From Ficedula albicollis (lineage: Eukaryota > Chordata > Aves > Passeriformes > Muscicapidae): DNA of 64,000 nt. The notes under the pieces were generated by a model. That model was not told the DNA's origin, ran no database searches, and worked only from the letters and a program-made list of their open reading frames with translations. The stretch covers positions 40,181,717 to 40,245,716 of the forward strand of contig NC_021677.1 of NCBI RefSeq assembly GCF_000247815.1, in the 5' to 3' direction. The position numbers and the translations under genes were made by a program. This document shows positions 13,550-25,320 of this stretch, piece after piece; positions within the stretch are counted from its first letter, which is position 1; each line of letters begins with the position of its first letter.

Positions 13550-15177
13550 AGAGCATACTGGGAATGTTTTGGCTTCCCTTAACTTAGAGCTGCATTCAGA
13601 CATGGTTTTCTATTTGTTTTCCAAACTGTCATCTGCTTCCACATCCTAGCAAGTTTCCTCACTTGTCTTTTGTGACAGGTGTTTTGCATTGGGAATGTCT
13701 GTATTCTTTCATCCAGCCATGCTTCTAGGAAGAAAAAGACTTTGTAAGCTGGCTTAGCTTCAAAGATTCTGTTTCATGGTGTTGTCACCAAATTGAAAAT
13801 GAACAGGTACCACCCCTTAGCTAAACTGCAGTAATTGATTGTGTATGTGCTGGAGCCTGTCTCAATTGAAGAAGTGAGATCTCAAGCCTCTACTGGTAAG
13901 GGGAGATTACACCACTGAGTTTACCTTTGGCCATGCATGTCAGTCATGGGCTTCCTTTTTGGGACTTTGTTCTCCGTGCAACGGGGACAGTTCTCTTCCT
14001 GAATCCCACCCCTCTCTCTCCAGTTCTCAGTCTGCTGTTTGTAACACATCTAGTTTCCTTTAACCTTAGCTGGCCCCTTTCAAAGAAGCCACCTGTACCT
14101 TGACAGCCTATATCTTTTTTTTTCTTATGCTGCAAGTATTCCTTAGCCTTATTGTATCACCTATCCCTCTGCCTATTTTTGAGATTTTTGTGGCCTCTTT
14201 TTCCTCTTTGTACATTAGACTAATTTTCTAGCTCAGGAGTCTTCCTTTCTTTGTATATACCAAATTTAAAAGGAGACTCTTGCTAATTTGTTCTGTAGCT
14301 TCTTTTGAAGGCAGGCATGTGCCAGGAACCTCACAAGCTTATGGCTTTCCATATTAAGGCACTTAGTGATGCAACATTTTAATTAAATTAACCAGAATTC
14401 GTAAATTGTAGATAGACAGATTTTCCAGATCATCTCAATATGAGCTTTTAGAGTGATCAACACTCTGCTGGTGTTTAATCCATCAGACTGCCATATGGAG
14501 TGTTGAAGAGTAGAATATCTGTTTATTAACAATTGTTGTTTTTTCACGTCAGCAAGTACGATTTTTGTATTTGAGGACCTAGAAGTGCAATCTGTTCCTG
14601 CATCTCTTACATGAGTTATATCAACCTCATGCCAGACCTCATCTCATGCCAATCCCTCTTTTTTTACTCAATTTATGTGATCCAATAGGCTGTCTAAATG
14701 GCATAATAGAGCAAGAGGGTCATTCTACCAGAGTCTTCAGAAGTTCTTTGGCTACACTGTCACAAGGAGAATGTGTTCAGCTGTCCTTTGTGAGAAATTG
14801 CAGATATCCATATTGTCGGTGATTTCTATAAACAGTTGAGACACATTTAGTGAAACTTTGCAGTTTGATTGACCATAATATGTCATAATTCACAAAAGTC
14901 ACAAAATTGTTCAAAATCAAGCCAACACTTTATTCACTCTGAATTAATAAATACCTCTTCTCAAATCCTAGGATATCTGGTGTTGGACTTCTCTAGGAGT
15001 AGAATTTACCCATCTCTTTAGATCAGTTGTCTGTTCCATTTTGCTGTGAAATACAAGTCTGTTTCTACTCATTTAGTTGAGTGAATGCTTTCTATTGTTG
15101 GTTTTTCCAATGGGAAAGGTACTCTCCAGGCAAGAGGAAAAAACCTTGTGTTGCGACGTTTTCATTGCTCTCCTCAG
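13550..15177. other. Non-coding, nothing recognised
   Basis: AT-rich sequence with a T10 tract near 14115 and only short frames. No known repeat recognised. Confidence 0.55.
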
Positions 15178-15275
15178 AAAGAAGTATTAGCTCTTCTAGA
15201 ATGGGAGATTCATGCAGTGCAGGAATATGTTTTCCAGCACAGGCAACAGGCTCTTCTCATCAAATCTATTTTAAG
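15178..15275 (+). other. Exon-like block of unknown origin
   Basis: A pyrimidine-rich stretch ending TTGCTCTCCTCAG just before 15178 is a good splice-acceptor match, and TTTTAAG|GTATTT at 15275 is a weaker donor. Between them one frame stays open for 32 codons plus two bases and encodes a helix-like, charged peptide with segments such as LALLEWEIHAVQEY and FQHRQQALLIK. The product is not recognised. It could be a real exon, a pseudogene relic or chance. No neighbouring exon was found, so confidence is low. Confidence 0.2.
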
Positions 15276-16704
15276 GTATTTTTCTCTGTAAGAGCCCCCT
15301 GAATTCTCTGCTGGAGTAAAATGCAGTCATTTTTATACATTCAAACATATTCATAAATATTGGCTTCTTTGCTTTCTTGGATGCATTAAGAGAGTGGAGA
15401 AGAAGATATGCTTATTAAGACAACTTCAAATTTGATCTTTGTTTAGGTAAGGTACCAGGAAGAGGGAGCTGTTGGTATGAGATGATGGAAGTGGTATGAT
15501 AGATGGAAAACAGTGGGTATTTGCCTTTGTTAGAGTTGTCTGTCTTATCCAGCAGATGGCATTGAAAATGTACCTGCTGGTCTCTCTTCTTGCTAAGCAC
15601 TGCCTTAAATGAAATCCAAAATCCTACAAGCTGGGCTCTTCCCTTTGGTGCATAGCTGCAGATCACTCCTTAATGAGGATTTTGAGTGGCCCCTGCCTGC
15701 TCCATAAAACAAAAGACCTGCTGCTGGATTCCCAGACAGGGCACAAGTTCTTCAAGCCAGTGGCAACATCTGTCCCAGTGAAGGGCATGTCTTAGGCTGG
15801 TGACAATGGGAGTTTATAGGCCCTTTGCATGTGTGTCAATGAGAGGAGGAGAAATGGTGAATGTTGATGATTTTTAGAGTTGGTATCACCTAGCTTCCAA
15901 TTAAATGATGAGGAAAGTGGGATGTAGATGCATTGTAGTGATTCAAATTGTATGTGGTTATGGCAGTGAAACTGAGAAGTGAAAGATCTGTACTATGAAT
16001 TAAGAGAATTCTCAGTTCTGTAGCACTTTATCTTTGTTTCCTGTCTTTTCAATACTCGTCTAAAATCTTATTCTCTTTTCAGTAAATAATTCTGATAATA
16101 TAATTTCTGTGCAAGCACTACAGTGCTCATGCAAGGTAGTGTTTTATTACTCCTAAGAAGCTAGATAATTTGAAAAATATTATAAAATGTATGTACATGA
16201 AGCACAACTATGTTGTAGAGTTAGTGTGGATGTATGTGTCAGTACTGTGTAGCGTGGCTTTGTTTGTTTCATATAGTATTTTGTTCTACATTGTGACTGT
16301 AAGTTAGCAACATACATATTTCAGAGTATTTAGAGCACAGTGGGAGCTAATGAACATTGCTACCTTTCTAGAACCTAGAGGGTTAAAAATGCTTCCTAGC
16401 AGCCCCTTCATTTCCCTTATATCTGAGGGACCTGAATGCTTGTTTAAACTGGAGCTTTTACTCCTTCTCCAGTGCCAAACCAATTGTCTGTGATCCCTCT
16501 TTTGATGACTGCTGTTCTGTTGCTCATTTCACCTTGTGACCAAATGTAGTGTTTGACTCTCCAGTAAGTTCAAGCACCCAAGCCATAATCTAAATCTTCC
16601 ATTTTTTGGTATAACAGTTATGAATAAAACCTTTCCTATATATCCACACAGTGCTTATCCAAGTTCTTGTAATATTTTGCCTTTCTCAAAATCCTTTACT
16701 CTGG
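15276..16704. other. Non-coding, nothing recognised
   Basis: AT-rich sequence with short unrecognised frames only. Confidence 0.55.
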
Positions 16705-16829
16705 TCTTATAAAATCTTGTTCCACTCACAATTATGAGGTTTGTATTTTGGCTGTGATCAAGATCTATCTTATCAAATCTTGTTCCACTCACAATTTTGA
16801 GGTTTGTATTTTGGCTGTGATCAAGATCT
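16705..16829. repeat. Direct duplication, two copies, period 63
   Basis: The unit begins TCTTAT and contains TTGTTCCACTCACAATT and TGGCTGTGATCAAGATCT. The second copy follows directly and differs at two or so positions (ATAAAA versus ATCAAA, AATTATGAG versus AATTTTGAG). Confidence 0.9.
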
Positions 16830-18189
16830 CCATACATTTCTACACATACTTCAATATTGTATCAGACCATTTCTCCATTTCTCTTTCTTGTCGTGTGGTT
16901 TTTTTTGTTGTTGTTCTGATGTTCTATATGTTATGGTTTTTTACATTACTTTCGTGTTTCTGGATGAAAAACTTGCTGTTTGTCAGAATTGTTTTGACAA
17001 ATCTGTCTGAACTTGCTGGAGAATCTACCCAAAGTAATTGGGGTTTGTGCACAGTTGAATGTGGTGGGATTTAGTCTTGTTTTGCATGTGCCCCTCAGAC
17101 CTCCTGAGCTCTTGGGATCATCCAAAACAGCCAGGTCCAGAATAGCCAGGTTCCCAGCAAGGTGAAGCTGAGCAGATTGTTCTTCTCCTGTATGTCTTTA
17201 GGCTTGAGTGAATCTCCAAGTCACAGTAAATTATTATGCTATTTCCCACCTCTTCTGTTTGAATTTAATAATTGTATATGCTTTATACCCTGTATTTCTG
17301 CATAAGGTCTAATAATCTTTTCCCAGGAAGGAAGTAAGTCTCATTCTCTATTTTATAACTTTGGATACTGTGTCACATCAGGCAGTATTTTGTAGGAATA
17401 ATTTGAGGTAGTGTGGTATACACTATTCACTTCTAGAGAGCTGCTTATAAATTAAGAGTTTTCTTTATGAGAAGGTGGGGGGGGGAAAAAAAGAGGATCT
17501 CTTTGATTTTGAAAGGTAGTGCAGTTGTTATTTTACATCTCTTCAATTGAGAAGATAAATTGAAAATTCCTATGAACTCCCAACCTTGAAAAGAATGAGA
17601 GGGGAGAAAACAAGTAATGGAAGCTAGTCAGATTAAAATTAGCAAAAATAAATGCTTTTTACATAATGAATGATTTGATGTGGAATTTTCTGCCACATTG
17701 GGATTATTTATTTTTTTTACTGCAAGTACTTAGCAACAATTGAAAAGGAATCAGGCAATTAAATGGACGATGAGAACATTTTTAGTTAGAGCAGAAGAAA
17801 TCTAAAATGAATCAGGAAATATCAGCTGTTTCAGGATATAAAACAAGCACTTAAGAAGAGGAGGAATCTTTCAGTAACAATTATTCCTTATGTCTTCATA
17901 ATGTGGCTCCCTAATTTATCTTTTCCTGTGATGCTTCTGATCTTGGGTGCAGTCAGATAGGATATCTGATTGGGTAGATTACTGATCTGCCTTCCTCTAT
18001 CAATTCCTGTGCTCATTTGCAGTTTTTATGACTATAGAGCACACATATTCTTGTTGAATAGGAAATAACATTTCTACAATCTCTTTTAGCAACTAGTCAT
18101 AGATCCTATTTATATATAGGATTTTATATACAAGATTTTAGTCAGTGGTGTAGAATGTAAATTCTGAGCATGCTCTGAGTTACGTCTCT
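16830..18189. other. Non-coding, nothing recognised
   Basis: AT-rich sequence. A 108-codon plus-strand frame (16748-17074) starts inside the preceding duplication and is rich in hydrophobic residues from T-rich DNA. It is not a credible gene. Confidence 0.55.
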
Positions 18190-18460
18190 AGAGAGAACAC
18201 CATTATTAAACCTTTTTGAAGGTGTCCCCGGTGGCAGCTCCATAGAGCAGGTGGCCTGCATGGCACAAGCACACAGTCAGTCAGGAGCCTGTGTCTTATC
18301 AGACCATATAATCTAAAAAGCACTCAGCCTGTTTTGGTCTCCTGGGCAGATGATGACGATGACACAGGACTCTTATGCTAAAAACTAATTGTTAACCTGC
18401 AGAGGACGTCATTCAACACAAATCCCAGCAGAAAAGGGCTGGGTGATGGATGTTTCTGGG
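18190..18460. promoter_or_regulatory. Candidate conserved non-coding block
   Basis: Complex, non-repetitive sequence with several CpG-containing words (GTCCCCGGTGG, GATGACGATGACAC, GGACGTCATTC) inside AT-rich surroundings. ACGTCA resembles a CRE/ATF site. No coding frame or repeat explains it. Regulatory function is inferred only. Confidence 0.25.
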
Positions 18461-18854
18461 TAGCAGGCCAAGCCCTCCTTTGGTTTTCAGCAGATAGTTC
18501 TCTGGGTTGCCCCAAGATTTTCATGTGTAGTACCTGGCTTACTTGAAAATAAAGAGCATATTAATTAAAAAAAAAGAAAGCTTACCATTAATGTATGCAT
18601 ATAAAACCAAAAGGAGCAAATAGTTAATGCCCTCACTCTTGCCTATGGTGCTTGGGTTTCCTGGAACATTAAGCAAAGCAGTGGGTAGGTAGAAGGTTAA
18701 AAGCAAGGAAACAGTGTTGAAAAGGAATGCAGCAAGTAAGTAGTATATGGGAAAGGAATGTGGGATTGCATATACATCTGTTGATTGAAGCTTGGCCAGA
18801 AGACCCAGGGAAGTGATGCATCTGCATCTGTAATGCCACATCCAGTGGTGTCCT
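18461..18854. other. Non-coding, nothing recognised
   Basis: AT-rich sequence with a 100-codon minus-strand frame at 18539-18841 that shows no recognisable features. Confidence 0.5.
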
Positions 18855-19315
18855 TAATGCCCCGGCATGAAGAGGACATTGGTAAACTGGAGTGAGTTCA
18901 GTGGAGGGCCACCAAGATGATCAGGGGCTGGAGTGCCTGCCAAGTGAACAGAGGCCAAGGGAATGGGGCTCATTCAGCTTGGAGAGGTGGTGACAGGGGC
19001 CTGATAGCTGCCTGCTAGAATGTGCAGGGAGGTGTGGAAGATGGAGTCAGGTGTGGGAGGGCAAGAGACAATAATTGTAAATTGATGCAAGAATGTTTCT
19101 GACTGGAATCAAGAGAAAACTTTTCCAGCATGGAGCAATCAAGTATTGGAAGGATTGTCGAGAGAGGTTGTGCAGTCTCCTTCTATGGATGTTTTTCTGG
19201 CTTGACTGGATAAATCCTTGAGCAGTCTGTCTGTGCTGAACAGAACATTAACTGGAGACCTGCCAAGGTTCTATCAAATCAGAATGAATCTCTGATTCTC
19301 TACAATTTTCCTCGT
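18855..19315 (+). mobile_element. CR1 LINE, 3' part of ORF2 and tail
   Basis: The sequence follows the avian CR1 3' region in order. It has the block encoding the end of ORF2 (GCCACCAAGATGATCAGGGG, then CATTCAGCTTGGAGA), a GAGAGACAATAATTGTAAAT block, GAGAGGTTGTGCAGTCTCC, a GACTGGATAAATCCTTGAG block and a TCTGATTCTC remnant of the terminal repeat. Stops and indels break the frame, so it is a dead, 5'-truncated copy. Subfamily was not determined. Confidence 0.88.
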
Positions 19316-19764
19316 ATAATCTGGTACTGTATACCTTATTTGATGTCTTCTCTTCTGGTAGGTTAAATTTTCTTCACTAAGCACTTCTACCTTCTATCCT
19401 CATTTTATTATACATCTTCTACTCTGCTGTACCTTTCTAACTCTAAATACATCTGATAGTTCCATTGTCACTGGATCATAGAGTCTTCAGAGTCCTCCTG
19501 ACTTCCAAAGTTTCTTCAGTGCCCTTCAACCCTCAGAGCAGTTTCCAGTCACCAAATCTATGGAGACTCTTCATGGCAAAGCAGAGGTACTGCCTTTCTG
19601 AGCCATCTTGTGGAAGGTTTGCTGTCTGCTCTGCTGCAGTGCCTCTGATCTTTCTTCCAGTAGTGGATGAGAAGCAGTTCTGTGCTCATTAAAAGATTGC
19701 AGTGTCGTTGCATTCAGCTTTCACAAGAGAAATACCTAATGGTAGACATGGCCTCAGACCAGTA
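19316..19764. other. Non-coding, nothing recognised
   Basis: Short frames only, with no recognised family. Confidence 0.5.
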
Positions 19765-19903
19765 GTGTGCACGGACTGTAAATAAACATGAAGGGATTTT
19801 CAGAAGCAGATGAGTGCCAAAGCTTACTGGGCTGGTGTGCATGGACTGTAAATAAACATGAAGGGATTTTTAGAAGCAGATGAGTGCCAAAGCTTACTGG
19901 GCT
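19765..19903. repeat. Direct duplication, two copies, period 70
   Basis: The unit runs from GTGTGCACGGACTG to AGCTTACTGGGCT and is repeated at once. The two copies differ at ACGG/ATGG and TTTTCAG/TTTTTAG. Confidence 0.92.
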
Positions 19904-21279
19904 ACTCTCAGAAGACCTTCTGGAGCGAAAAATGATGATTTTTGTTTGTTTTGGCTTTATTTCTGGGTTTCAAAAAACTGGAGTTTCTTCTGGCCTCTAC
20001 TCTCAGGAGATAACTTCAGACTCCAATACTCTCCGTATTTCTTGGATTCCTAAAATTTTCTTCAAAACTCAAAATACTTTGAGTACTTCAAAACTCTCCA
20101 AAATACTAGAAGCATGAGGATGTTTATGAAAAATGTTCTCACATTTCCTTGTGGGTCTGGGAGGGTATTTTTGGGTATATCTTTTACATCTGCTTTTACA
20201 GTTGAGCCTTGCCTAGTTGGCCTTTAAGCTCATTAACAGCTAAATTGTAATAATTGTAGCAGAACCTAAATTGTTTATACTTTAATACCCATTCCAAATA
20301 GCCTTGAGTGGTATTACAGTTTTGTTATCAAGTAGGTCAGATTAGCACTAGTTATAGATTCTTTGAGTAATAACAGCTTTTCCCTATTCATTCAAACTTG
20401 ACTCTTCTAGCATTTGGATGCTGTAAAATATGTAACATTACTAAATCAGTGCATTTCCTCAGATGTCTAATGACCAGCTTGGAGTTGGTAAAGATGGTTT
20501 TCAATTTCCTGAATCCTCTTCTGGTCTCTCAGATACTCCTCAGCTCAGGGAGTTATTTATCGCTGCCAGAACAGTATTGTAGTGGACAGAACACATGAAA
20601 CTTGTCAAGGTAAAATAACTTAACTAATATAACTGTAGCTTAAAATGCTGGAATAAAGCAAGCAGTGAATATAGTGGGAAGGATGAGATAGGGATAAAGG
20701 TAATTGTTACATGAAGTACCTTTGAGTCATGCAAAGGGAAGAATAAAATTATGGACACAGTTGTGAAGGTTTCTTCTGCAGCTCACAAACTGCATGTTGC
20801 TGTTCTTCCATAATTCTGTTTTAACAAAGCCTGAGACTTTGACCTTGGAACACTGAGATTTCAGTCATTTGCATATATTTGGCCATACAGACTTTTTCCT
20901 TGCATTTTTGGAAAGCTTGGAAGTCTTCTATGTAATGTAATGTGTTGTTTCATACTAATTGCAAAAGGATCTTGGTTTAATTCATGTGTAAATCAAATAG
21001 TATTTTTCAGTCAAAGCCCATGAATCTTCTTTTCATAGAGACCTTCAATACTGATAATGCATTGCTGTGTCAAGAGCTGCAGTCATCTAAACAGAAAAAT
21101 GTTTCAATAAGGAATCTTGGGATTAGAAAACATTTTAAAGATTTAGTCTGCTCTCTAAAGTAAAGGCATACTTCTGGACAAATAAATACAGGCTACCATA
21201 TTATGAGCTTCTTTGATCTAGATGTCTCTTTCTATTAAGTTTGCTGAGAGAAGTTAAATTTTAAAATTCAGTTCTTCTT
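19904..21279. other. Non-coding, nothing recognised
   Basis: AT-rich sequence with short unrecognised frames only. Confidence 0.55.
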
Positions 21280-21800
21280 CTTTACAGTTCAGGCCATTAG
21301 TTAACCTATTGACAAGAGCCAGTTTCTACCTTTTGGAGGTCAAGGAAGTTGTTCTGTTCTTGATCCAGGGCTGCAAGCCTCCCTGTAAACAAGCCTTGAT
21401 GTCTTCTGATTGGATTTGTGTGCCCTGGCTTGCATAACCATACAGCTTGTATCCCAGCATTATTAGCCAAAAGGAATATAGGGACTTACATAATCATTAC
21501 ACGATTATTTTTCAGTAACTGTACTGTAAATATGTAATTCTCTCTGCTCCTAATAACTCTTAATCCCTTTGTTTCTATTGGCTCCTGGGCTCAGATTTGG
21601 CCATGGCCTCCATGCCCTGGCCACTGATAAAATCTGAAAAAATTGTTACTCTCAGGGTTCACCTGCTTTGCTCCCAGCAGTAAATAGATGTTCCCCAGCA
21701 CAGGCAGGGGCACTGCATTGTGGTGCACTGTGCTGTGGGAGCGTGGGCAGCACTTCTGCCTCTGTTCCTTCTGAGAAGGGGCCATTCACCTCCAGAAACC
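21280..21800. promoter_or_regulatory. Candidate conserved non-coding block
   Basis: Complex sequence with motifs of interest: CTGATTGGATTTG, CATTATTAGCC, ACACGATTATTTTTC, and a CTATTGGCTCC inverted CCAAT-like box. No repeat family or long frame fits. Function is inferred from composition only. Confidence 0.22.
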
Positions 21801-22253
21801 TTTCATACCTGGCTCCATGTGTGTGTTCAGCAAGATCTCTTTGCTGACTTCTTTGTGTGTTTTATGTCCGAGAGTTCTTGAGCAAGGAGTTTTGATCTCA
21901 TTTTTGCATGTTGCTTGAGAAAGAAGATCTTTCCTTGAGATCCTGTGGTGAGAAAATGTATGTTATCAAGAACTCTTGATCCACTGCAGGTCTTGGAAGC
22001 CAGGAAGAGATTAATTTCCTTTTGGAACAAGCAAATAGAAAAAGGCCCTTTAGAATGCTTCTTGTAAAAACATGGCCCTGTTCTGCTGTTTAGTTGTGAT
22101 ATCTGTGGGATTTGATGGTCAGAGCTCTCCCAAGCTGTAGCTCTTCCAGTGATAACTTATGCTAGTAAAGTACCTTTCAGGTATATTTGAAAATATCCTC
22201 AACTTTGATGCAAAATTGCTTTTCTTACTGTTTTTAATATTAGAAGTGTGACT
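21801..22253. other. Non-coding, nothing recognised
   Basis: Nothing identifiable apart from short chance frames. Confidence 0.5.
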
Positions 22254-22437
<184 letters not shown>

Positions 22438-23399
22438 CTTGAAAATAATTTTTCTCTGTTTAATTAGCTCCATGAGTCAGTGCCTGGTCTTAGGTCTTGA
22501 CATTTTTGGCATGCAAAATTTTCTTGTGTATTTCACTTTGGCTTTATTCCAGAATAAATATTTTAAGCTGCTAGTTGTTTGTAGTTTTTTCTTTTCTTTG
22601 GTCTGAGACTAGGGGGCAGACATAAGGAGCACTGAGAGAAGTGAAGTGTATAAACCACAATTAGAATTGCAGTGCACAGGTGTCTGTAGATCTCACACAA
22701 TTGCCAAGCTATTTGTTTCTCAAATGATAGGGGCTTTGGGAGTGTATTTTGGAGAATAAAGGGAGCAGAAGGCCTTCCGTTTGCATGTTAAGGTTGTGGG
22801 TTTGGTTGGTTGGGGTTTTTTGGTTTTCTTTTTTTTTCAAATCCTGCTTTAAATTCTTCCAGACTTGATGCATTTGATATCTTTACAGAACCAGCATATT
22901 GAATGGTTGAAAGTGATCTACTGTGGCTGGGGATGCAGTTTATAACTGCCTTCAGAGAGGAATCAGCATTGAAGAATAAAAATTTCTTGCATAATGGCTT
23001 TTCTTTGCGCATCAAATTAGATCTTGTGATTTAAAAATCTGAATGCCAGCATTGAAAATAATATGACTTGTAATAATATTAAAAAAGAATGACTTTAGCA
23101 TCAAGGTTATGGGTGAGTTCTGCTGCAGGCCCTTGAGGATCTTTTTGGGAAGAGCGGCGTCTTAAATCTCTATGCTAGTCATACACAAAATATTATTGCA
23201 ATGAAAAAATAGTGAAGTGAATAAACAGCAGCTCACAGTACAGGATGCTTGATGTATCAGGAATCCTAGTGTTCACTGTATTATGCAATTTAATGCACAA
23301 TAATTTTTTAGTTCTGTATTTCTGTATGCTCCACTCACTGTGTTGGATCTGTATTCTTGGGATGTGAGGTTCCATTAAAAAATAAATAATAATGGCAGC
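22438..23399. other. Non-coding, nothing recognised
   Basis: AT-rich sequence with short unrecognised frames only. Confidence 0.55.
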
Positions 23400-23700
23400 C
23401 CCCACTCCCCCCACGTACACTCATTTTCTGTAATATGGTAATGATATCACCGTAGCAGTAATTACGGGTCATCTTCATTTCTTTCATCTCTGCTGGTTCT
23501 GATGGCTTCATTCCTTTGACGGAGAAGATTTGGCTCTGGGTGCTGTGATTATTTTGTTAAGCATTATTCGAATAGACAGGAGTGAGAGAAATTAATCAAT
23601 CCAAATGCAATTAGCATCATGTTTAACCCAGTGATGGACGTCTCAAGGTGAAACAGCCAGGGGAGTTTCAGACATTATTATTCAATCCAGTGGCTCTTAT
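23400..23700. promoter_or_regulatory. Candidate conserved non-coding block
   Basis: Dense AT-rich factor-like sites in complex sequence: GTAATTACGGG, CATTATTCGAATAG, AATTAATCAATCC, GCAATTAGCATCATG and a GTGATTATTTTG stretch, with CpGs in ACCGTAGC, TTGACGGAG and GGACGTCTC. No repeat family, no useful frame. The look is typical of vertebrate developmental enhancers, but alignment is needed. Confidence 0.35.
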
Positions 23701-24759
23701 CTAAATTATAATCAAGAGGTTTTTATTGGCTTTGCAGAGAGAAGATGTAACTCTTTCCCTGCTTTGGGGGTCAAAAGGATCAGAACTTTGGCCCTGTAAG
23801 ATATTGGTTGCAGGCAGCTCGTGGAATTGGGAGGTACTGTAAGAGTTTACTGTAATACCAGGATCACTCAGAACAAAATACCTGCACATCCTAGTATCTG
23901 TGGCCTGGAAGATAACTTGAGTAGCTCCCTGGTCATTGGCAGGGTTGTCTTTGCCCCTTGCTTTGAGTGTTTTCATTGACTGACTTTGCCCATCTGTATG
24001 TGAATGTATACTGTTTGTAGTTTTGGCATTCAAAGCTCTGTAAACGTCACAATTTGCAACTGAATGCAAACAGAATGGTAACCTCCTTGCAAGGCAGGGA
24101 AATCTGGTTAGGAGAACAAGGTAAATTATTCTGCAGGGAAGGAATCTAATTTTTCTTAGAGCAAGTATAATTTTAGTATTTATTGATAGAACAATAACAT
24201 TTTTGAGGATTTATTAATCTGCTGCAGATCTCTTATCACTGGATAATCCTGATCGATCTCTGAGATCTCTTATCAGGTCCAAGATAAAACATGAGTACTA
24301 TGTGTGGAGAAAAACAAGGTGGAAAGAGGTCACGTGAAGATTTCGTAATTCAGGAAAGCATTAGGTATTTGATTACAATTCTTAAGGCTCTAGCTAACAT
24401 TCACTAAACTGCTTCAATGGTTTAAAACTTTATCAGTCTCAACTATTTACCACTTCTGTGTCAGAGAGGACTGTTCTCATGGCATATTGGGAGGAGCAGT
24501 CCATGTGCTCACCTGCTCCGATTCACAGCCTGGCTTTGTGCAAGCTTTCACCTTCTCCAGCATTTCAAAACAAGCCATGCCAGACTGTGAAGTAAAGCTG
24601 ACATAAGGGCACATTCTGCTGTCTCATTCACCAAGGGAAGGATGCTGATGTTTTGGACCAAGGGGGTGTTATTATTTAAAAATGCTGCAGCAAGACTTGA
24701 CAGCTCATCTTTCAGAGCCTGAATTCTAGCACAGCTGCTGAATCCTTTCACATACATCT
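23701..24759. other. Non-coding, nothing recognised
   Basis: A 122-codon minus-strand frame (23701-24069) has no recognisable domain. A small cluster of GATC/AGATCT words lies near 24225-24280. No gene supported. Confidence 0.5.
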
Positions 24760-25023
24760 TGTGCTGTTTTTGGCTGGGGTAGAGTTAATTTTCTTCATAG
24801 TGGCTGGCATGGGCCTGTGCTTTGGATTTGTGCTGAACACAGGTTGATAATAGAGAGATGGTTTTGTTAATGGTGAGCAGAGCCAAGGCCTTTTCTACTC
24901 TGTGTTCTGCCACCTCAAGGCAAAGAGGCTTGAGGTACATGGAACGTTGGGAGGAGACACAGCTGGGTTGGGTGATCCAAAGTGACCAAGGGGATATTCT
25001 AGACCACATGACATTGTGCTCAG

Positions 25024-25031
25024 TATATAAA
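25024..25031 (+). promoter_or_regulatory. LTR TATA box
   Basis: TATATAAA, about 130 bases before the polyadenylation signal of the same LTR. Its position and orientation fix the LTR as plus strand. Confidence 0.75.
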
Positions 25032-25156
25032 ATGGGGGGAAAAGGAGGGGAGGGATGTTCAGAGTGGTGGTGTTTGTCTTCTCAAGTCACCATTATGTGT
25101 GATGGGGCCCTGCTCTCCTGGAGATGCTGAACACCTGCCTGCCATGGGAAGCAGTG

Positions 25157-25162
25157 AATAAA
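25157..25162 (+). terminator. LTR polyadenylation signal
   Basis: AATAAA followed by a T/G-rich stretch (TTCCTTGTTTTGC), the expected arrangement at the end of the LTR R region. Confidence 0.75.
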
Positions 25163-25320
25163 TTCCTTGTTTTGCTTTGCTTTCTCCGTTAAACTCTCTT
25201 TCTCTTGACCCACAAATTTCCCAGCTTTTCCCCTTCTGATCCTCTCCCTGATTCTTCTGGTGAGGAAGTGAGCAAATGGCTGCATGGGGCTTGGTTGCTG
25301 GCTGGGGTAAAAGCACAACA

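Larger units (their letters stand above)
24760..25320 (+). mobile_element. Solo LTR of an avian endogenous retrovirus
   Basis: The 561-base element starts TGTGCTGTTTTTGGCTGGGG and ends GGGGTAAAAGCACAACA, giving the TG...CA ends of an LTR. The interior matches an LTR abundant in neoavian genomes: AGAGTTAATTTTCTTCATAG near the start, CCAAGGGGATATTCTAGACC before the TATA box, and AACACCTGCCTGCCATGGGA before the polyadenylation signal. No primer-binding site, gag, pol or env sequence follows, so it is a solo LTR left by recombination. A clear target-site duplication was not found (CATCT left, GTCTG right). The ERV class was not determined; ERVL-like is a guess. Confidence 0.9.
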
